Shown: positions 21,014 to 25,738 of the stretch, piece by piece | Position numbering within the stretch: position 1 is the stretch's first letter | How the letters are laid out: each line of letters begins with the position of its first letter | Source of the DNA: a virus | Length of the DNA: 25,738 bases | Virus record (IMG/VR): IMGVR_UViG_3300027972_000047 | Location: 1-25,738 of that record | Reading direction: 5' to 3' (one strand) | Position numbers and translations under genes: made by a program | The notes under the pieces: generated by a model | Told to the model about the DNA's origin: nothing | The model's database searches: none | The model's input: the letters and a program-made list of their open reading frames with translations, nothing else

Positions 21014-24000
21014 TGGGTGCGTTTGATGATTTGATCCCATCTTCCGAATCCGCTTCCGGCGCATTTACTGACTTGATCCCAAGTTCTGAGGGGATAGCTG
21101 GATCATTCGATGATCTCATTCCCAAACCCAAAGAAGAGGGTATCGTTGATACCGCTTTAAGATATGGTGAGAACGCTATGGACTTCTCAAAAGAAGTGGG
21201 GAAGACCATAGCGGATGTCCCGGTGCAGTTGGTTACGATGCCAGCGGCTTGGATGGGCGGGGTAGCAACAGAAGCAATAACCAAAGCAATCACTGGTGAT
21301 CCAGAAAAAACAGCAGAATATAAAGATATTGTATCTCGCGGTCTATCAGTAGAGCCTATGAGCAAGGTCGGGAAGTATGTCATGGAAAAGGCAGAACCAG
21401 TTTTCCAAGGCGTATCTAACTTTGCAACCGAAGTTACCGAACCGATAAGACGTGACCCCCTGCTTGGTGGTTCTCATTCGCCTGTACCTGAATTGGCAAA
21501 GGCGGCAGTTGAATTGTATCTCTTTAAGAAGGCCGGTGATGTTGGCAAGAAAGGCGCAAAAGCCATTGACCTTCGGGGTATGAAAGAAGGTCTTGATGTT
21601 ACCCGTCCAACGGAACTTGAGATAGTCCGTCCCGAGTCCGGTCAGATACCCCTTGAAAGGCCTAAAATCGTCCTTGAAGCGAAAGAACCTGTTAAACCCG
21701 TACCGGAAGCCATTAAAGAGGAGATCGTTCCTCTTGATGCCACTACACCCCCTCTGGAAGTCAAAGAAGAGGTAGTTTCCGAAGTTTCTCCGAAGCGTCC
21801 TGTATGGGACATGCACCGATCAGAGGTAAATGAAAACGCACCCGCGACACTCAGAAAGACCGACGAAGGGAAATTCTATCTTGAGAAAGAAGATGGGACG
21901 CTGGTTCAGAACCCCAAAACAAAAAACGCTTTATTCGATAACGGGGATTACGCCTTTGACGAGTATTACAAGCAGGAACTTAACGGCGCATTGAAACGGG
22001 GTGAACCTGTTCGTGCGGATATTTACGAAGAGATTTCATGGCTGAAAGAACAGGAAGTCGAAACACCTGTGTCTAAACGCAGCCCTCAGAATATCGTCAC
22101 AAGGATTAACGTGCCAGACGACATGGGGAATTACGGGATTAACCTTGGGAAATCCTATAACCCAACAGAGTTAAGAGAGTTCCCTGACCTCAATAGGACG
22201 ATAAACCAAAAGAACGGATTGCACCCTGACGAATGGGCGACCATACTCAATTCCGAAGGCTATAAAACCAGAACCGGAGAACCTTGGACGGCAGATACCT
22301 TGATCGAGTCGCTTAAAACAGGTGAGGGAAGGGACTTACTAAATCCAGAGAAGGCCGATGTCTTAACCGAACGAAAATTCAAAACTCAGGAACAGGAGGC
22401 TATTGAAAGAGGTATCGAAGCAGAAAATCAAGGAGTGCCGTTTGATGTTCCTGGTGAAAAGCCAAGGGGTTTGGCTAAAAGTATTGAAGATGCGGCTCTT
22501 GAAAAAGCGTTGATACAAGAACGAGGTGACTTGGGGAAACTTCCTACTTATGGTGAACGGAACATGCAAGAGATTCACCAGATAGTTAAGGAGTTTGTTG
22601 ACTTAAACAGAGAGAAAGCATTTAAGATAGTTGAAACCGGGAGAGATGCACCGGAAGGACTGTACCCTGAAGATATATTTACGGGGTTAAGGGTAAAAGC
22701 AGAACTTGAAGGCGATGTCCCTACTCTTCAAAGGTTATTGGAATCACCGTTAGTTACGGAAGGGACAACGATGGGGCAAAGGATACAAGCCCTTGACTCT
22801 GGTGAACGAACTCCTTTTGGTGACATGAAAGATATTGCGAATACGAGGGCTAATAGGGTTGAAAAGACCACCGGGAAGAAACCATCACCTCAAGTTGTCT
22901 TGGAGGCGCAGAAGCGTTTAGACCTTGCCGAAAAAGCCCTTGAGAGAGTTGAGAATAAAAAAGCACTTCAAGCGTTCAACGAAACCCATGCGGCACTGAC
23001 CAACCCTAAAACACCGATTGATAGAAAACCTACCGTGTACGGGGCTAAGAACAAACTCGTCACGAAGGATATGTATGATTTAATAAGGAAGGAGTTAAAA
23101 GAGAGTTTCAGGGGGACTAAATTAAGCATGGGTCCGGACCTTGATCTTGCGGTAAAGGCAGGTCTTTATCATCTTGAAGCGGGTGCAAGGGAGTTTAAGG
23201 CATGGTCTGAGAGGATGGTTGCGGATGCCGGGGAGAAGATAAGGCCGTTCCTTGACGACCTTTGGAAAAGGACTAAAGCTGATTTCCATAAACTTTCGAT
23301 AGACGATTTGAAGGGTAAGATTTCCAATCGATTGGAAAAGGGTAAAGACCTGTCCGAACTTAGTCCCTATGTCAATGCGATTGCAAAACAATTCATCGAG
23401 GAGGGTGTAAGGCGCAAGGGAGAACTTGTAAAGTCAGTCCATAAGGTTCTCAAAGAAGTTATGCCCGAAGTCACTCCGAGAGAAACGATGGACGCTATTT
23501 CGGGGTATGGACAATGGCGCAAGTTAAAGCATACCGAAGTTCTTGATACTCTCAGGGAGATGAAAGCAGAACTCCAAGACGTTGCCAAACTGGTTGACTT
23601 GAAAAAGAAAGGCACATTCAGCCTCACAGGACACGAAAGACAAGCAAAGACAGATGCTCAGAGGATACTTGAAAAGAAAGTAAACGAATACAAAAAGAAA
23701 TACGGGCTACAGGATGTCAATCGGGAGTCACTTAACAAATCGGCACTTCAAGCGATTAAGACCAGACTTGAGAATGAGATAAAAGACCTCAACACCCAGA
23801 TTGAAACCGGAAAGAAGATAATCAAGAATAAAACCCAAGTGAATTGGGATAAGGAAGCACTTGATCTAAAAGCTAAACGTGATGAACGAAAAGCAGTCTT
23901 TGATGAATTATTCGGCAAGCCTCAAATTACCGATGCACAGAAAATAGACCGAGCCATAAAAGTCACCGAAAAATGGATTGTGGAATACCAGCGCAAGATT

Positions 24001-25710
24001 GAAGCCGGTGACATCACCCCTATAAACAAGAGAGAGGTGTTACATTCAACCAAACTCGATGCCCTGAGATTGGAACGTGAGAAATTAAAGGATAGGTTAC
24101 AGGAACTCCGCAACCTGAAGAATCCGAAGAAAACACCCGAAGAGATTACGCTTCAGAGATTGAAGACACGGTTGGAGAACGAAACCAAAAGATACAACGA
24201 AAAGATGAAGAATCTTGATTTTGAGGTTAACCCCAAGAAACCAACTGAGTTGGACATTAAAGGACAGATACTTAAAAAAGAACGGGATAGGGCAAAAAGA
24301 GACTTTGACAATGCTTCCAACGCTTCTGTAAATAAAGATGAGATGGAGAACATCTTGAAGATGTCCAAAGAGATCACCGAAGCAGAGAAGCGTGATCTTG
24401 CTAAGTATGGGAAGGATGGACAATGGGCAGAATATGGTTCTGCTAAACGAGCCTACGATAAATACGTTCAAGCTCTTAAAGAGGGGGATAGAACATTCAC
24501 AAAAGAAATAACGGATAGGATACAAAGGGCAAAAACAGAATATAAGGAAAATCCGTCTTTGGCTACTCTTAATATCCTTAAAGACATAGGGCATGAGATA
24601 GCAGATAACTCTGTAGCAATGGCGGCATCTTTCGATTTAAGTTTTGTGGGTCGGCAGGGCTTTTTTACTGCTTTAACACATCCATCGGCATGGCTTAAAG
24701 GGTTTAAGGTGATGATGCACTCTTTTGTCAAAGAGTTTGGTGTAAATGGTGCTATGGATGCTTATCTGTCTAACGTATTCAGCAGACCGAATTATCGTAA
24801 TGGGCTTTACCAAAAGGCGGGTGTTCTGTCGATGACGGAAGAAGTTTACCCTACTTCTCGTCCAGGGAAAATTCCGGTTATTGGAAAAGTATTCAACGCA
24901 AGTCAAGCGGCGTTTCAAACTGCTGGAATTGAAATGCGAACAAGGGCAATGGACATTATAGCTGAAATCCAAAAACAGAATAAAATAGACCCATTTGGTA
25001 AGGATCAGGCGGAATCAGTAGGGACTTTAATAAATAGTCTTACTTATAGAGGGAAATGGGGGGAACGGGGTGTTGCTCCATCCATAAAACTATTGCTGTG
25101 GGCACCGAATATTATCAAGGGACAATGGGATATATTAACGGCCCATACGGGCGGGGCAGGGCTTAGAACATCGTTTGCTCGTCAACAGGCAAGAATGAAT
25201 CTTTATAAAATAACAGGTGAAATGGTAGCGTTTGCTACGATAGCAAATATGTTAAGCCCTGGTAGTGCCGAGATAAATCCGACAAGCAGTGCATTTGGGA
25301 CTGTAAAGGTAGGGGATGAGCATATCGACTACACGGCAGGGGCAAGAACACCCATTATCGCATTTGCAAAATTTATTACGGGTAAAGAAAAGAACATAAC
25401 AACAGGGATGACAAAAGACCTTGAATGGGGTTTTGGAAAGAGAAAAAGATTAAATATTCCTATAGATTTTGCCTTGTCTAAATTCAATCCCGTTGCCGGT
25501 GTTGTGAGAGATTGGGCAAGGGATGAGTTTTACGGAGGAGAAAAATTCAGTTGGTTAGGAGGTTTCTATCGGGCATATACACCTATCCTTGGTCAACAAA
25601 CGGCACAATCTGCCGAACAGGGGATGACTCCATCAAGAGTATTGGGGATAGGCTTAGAAGGATTCGGCGTTGGGACACCACAAATAGGGACACCTTGGAT
25701 ACGGAGATAA
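21013..25710 (+). CDS. Giant internal/polyvalent-type virion protein with FDDLIP repeats
   Basis: 1565 residues. The N-terminus has three copies of F(D/T)DLIP at residues 4-9, 18-23 and 32-37, a 14-residue period (42 bp in DNA). Next come an amphipathic stretch (VQLVTMPAAWMGGVATEAI), an acidic/Pro-rich region and a segment HPDEWATILNSEGYKTRTGE of the type seen in large polyvalent phage proteins. A huge charged helical region follows (about 640-1190). The last 365 residues (from NSVAMAASFDLSFVGRQGFF) form a conserved-looking domain with LINSLTYRGKWGERG and LLLWAPNIIKGQWD, as in polyvalent-protein C-terminal domains. No lysozyme or protease motif is clear. It should be ejected with DNA. Confidence 0.6.
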   Translation: MGAFDDLIPSSESASGAFTDLIPSSEGIAGSFDDLIPKPKEEGIVDTALRYGENAMDFSKEVGKTIADVPVQLVTMPAAWMGGVATEAITKAITGDPEKTAEYKDIVSRGLSVEPMSKVGKYVMEKAEPVFQGVSNFATEVTEPIRRDPLLGGSHSPVPELAKAAVELYLFKKAGDVGKKGAKAIDLRGMKEGLDVTRPTELEIVRPESGQIPLERPKIVLEAKEPVKPVPEAIKEEIVPLDATTPPLEVKEEVVSEVSPKRPVWDMHRSEVNENAPATLRKTDEGKFYLEKEDGTLVQNPKTKNALFDNGDYAFDEYYKQELNGALKRGEPVRADIYEEISWLKEQEVETPVSKRSPQNIVTRINVPDDMGNYGINLGKSYNPTELREFPDLNRTINQKNGLHPDEWATILNSEGYKTRTGEPWTADTLIESLKTGEGRDLLNPEKADVLTERKFKTQEQEAIERGIEAENQGVPFDVPGEKPRGLAKSIEDAALEKALIQERGDLGKLPTYGERNMQEIHQIVKEFVDLNREKAFKIVETGRDAPEGLYPEDIFTGLRVKAELEGDVPTLQRLLESPLVTEGTTMGQRIQALDSGERTPFGDMKDIANTRANRVEKTTGKKPSPQVVLEAQKRLDLAEKALERVENKKALQAFNETHAALTNPKTPIDRKPTVYGAKNKLVTKDMYDLIRKELKESFRGTKLSMGPDLDLAVKAGLYHLEAGAREFKAWSERMVADAGEKIRPFLDDLWKRTKADFHKLSIDDLKGKISNRLEKGKDLSELSPYVNAIAKQFIEEGVRRKGELVKSVHKVLKEVMPEVTPRETMDAISGYGQWRKLKHTEVLDTLREMKAELQDVAKLVDLKKKGTFSLTGHERQAKTDAQRILEKKVNEYKKKYGLQDVNRESLNKSALQAIKTRLENEIKDLNTQIETGKKIIKNKTQVNWDKEALDLKAKRDERKAVFDELFGKPQITDAQKIDRAIKVTEKWIVEYQRKIEAGDITPINKREVLHSTKLDALRLEREKLKDRLQELRNLKNPKKTPEEITLQRLKTRLENETKRYNEKMKNLDFEVNPKKPTELDIKGQILKKERDRAKRDFDNASNASVNKDEMENILKMSKEITEAEKRDLAKYGKDGQWAEYGSAKRAYDKYVQALKEGDRTFTKEITDRIQRAKTEYKENPSLATLNILKDIGHEIADNSVAMAASFDLSFVGRQGFFTALTHPSAWLKGFKVMMHSFVKEFGVNGAMDAYLSNVFSRPNYRNGLYQKAGVLSMTEEVYPTSRPGKIPVIGKVFNASQAAFQTAGIEMRTRAMDIIAEIQKQNKIDPFGKDQAESVGTLINSLTYRGKWGERGVAPSIKLLLWAPNIIKGQWDILTAHTGGAGLRTSFARQQARMNLYKITGEMVAFATIANMLSPGSAEINPTSSAFGTVKVGDEHIDYTAGARTPIIAFAKFITGKEKNITTGMTKDLEWGFGKRKRLNIPIDFALSKFNPVAGVVRDWARDEFYGGEKFSWLGGFYRAYTPILGQQTAQSAEQGMTPSRVLGIGLEGFGVGTPQIGTPWIRR

Positions 25711-25738
25711 AAAGGGGGCTTGTAAAAGCAAATAATAG

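Noticed and set aside
24097-24594. Minus-strand frame of 165 residues in the giant gene
   Set aside because: Composition is that of antisense to a Lys/Glu-rich helix (Phe/Leu/Ser rich) and no domain is visible.
1-25738. CRISPR array, tRNA, integrase or insertion sequence
   Set aside because: No regularly spaced repeats with spacers, cloverleaf, recombinase motif or terminal inverted repeats were seen on either strand.

Overview
The window is a stretch of a tailed bacteriophage (Caudoviricetes) genome. All but one of the recognisable genes lie on the + strand, tightly packed with ATGA/GTGA-type overlaps and good Shine-Dalgarno sites, in the order of a virion-assembly cluster. The set terminase - portal - scaffold-like - capsid - adaptor-like - nozzle-like - long internal/ejection-like proteins, with no sheath or tail-tube gene seen, suggests a short-tailed (podovirus-like) phage; that is inference from gene order. 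TAA, TAG and TGA are all used as stops, so the code is standard. No integrase, lysis, replication, tRNA or CRISPR feature is visible, so host and lifestyle cannot be read from this window.

Layout. 1-1660: end of an unknown gene, a small zinc-finger-like protein, a probable small terminase, a 44-residue basic protein and a beta-rich repeat protein. 1657-4191: large terminase split at its ATPase P-loop by an intein. 4195-7619: zinc ribbon, portal, small helical protein, scaffold-like protein, zinc-ribbon protein. 7633-9435: unknown head protein and major capsid protein. 9436-9610: promoter-like site and stable RNA hairpins. 9611-12517: beta-helix-like protein, two tiny zinc-ribbon proteins around a pair of competing hairpins, a methyltransferase, a Rossmann-like protein and a coiled-coil protein. 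12527-15713: adaptor-like and nozzle-like tail proteins. 15713-18090: small proteins, a cysteine-rich structural protein with tandem repeats, two more zinc-binding-type proteins and a membrane protein. 18092-25710: three large internal/ejection-like proteins, the last of 1565 residues. The last 28 bases hold nothing recognisable.

The outstanding feature is the terminase intein (1792-2703). Its splicing residues all appear intact, but the place normally taken by an in-frame homing endonuclease holds an HNH endonuclease gene on the OPPOSITE strand (1973-2575), with its own near-perfect ribosome binding site and a promoter-like sequence inside the DNA that encodes the C-terminal splicing domain. 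The + frame stays open through the whole antisense gene, so the terminase precursor can still be translated and spliced. The same DNA therefore seems to encode a linker of the splicing protein on one strand and a free-standing endonuclease on the other. I know of no precedent for this exact arrangement, but could not search for one.

Other points: seven small proteins carry paired-cysteine zinc-ribbon-type motifs; one structural protein has 20 cysteines, all in its last 290 residues; and a leader with a UUCG hairpin separates the capsid gene from the next gene.
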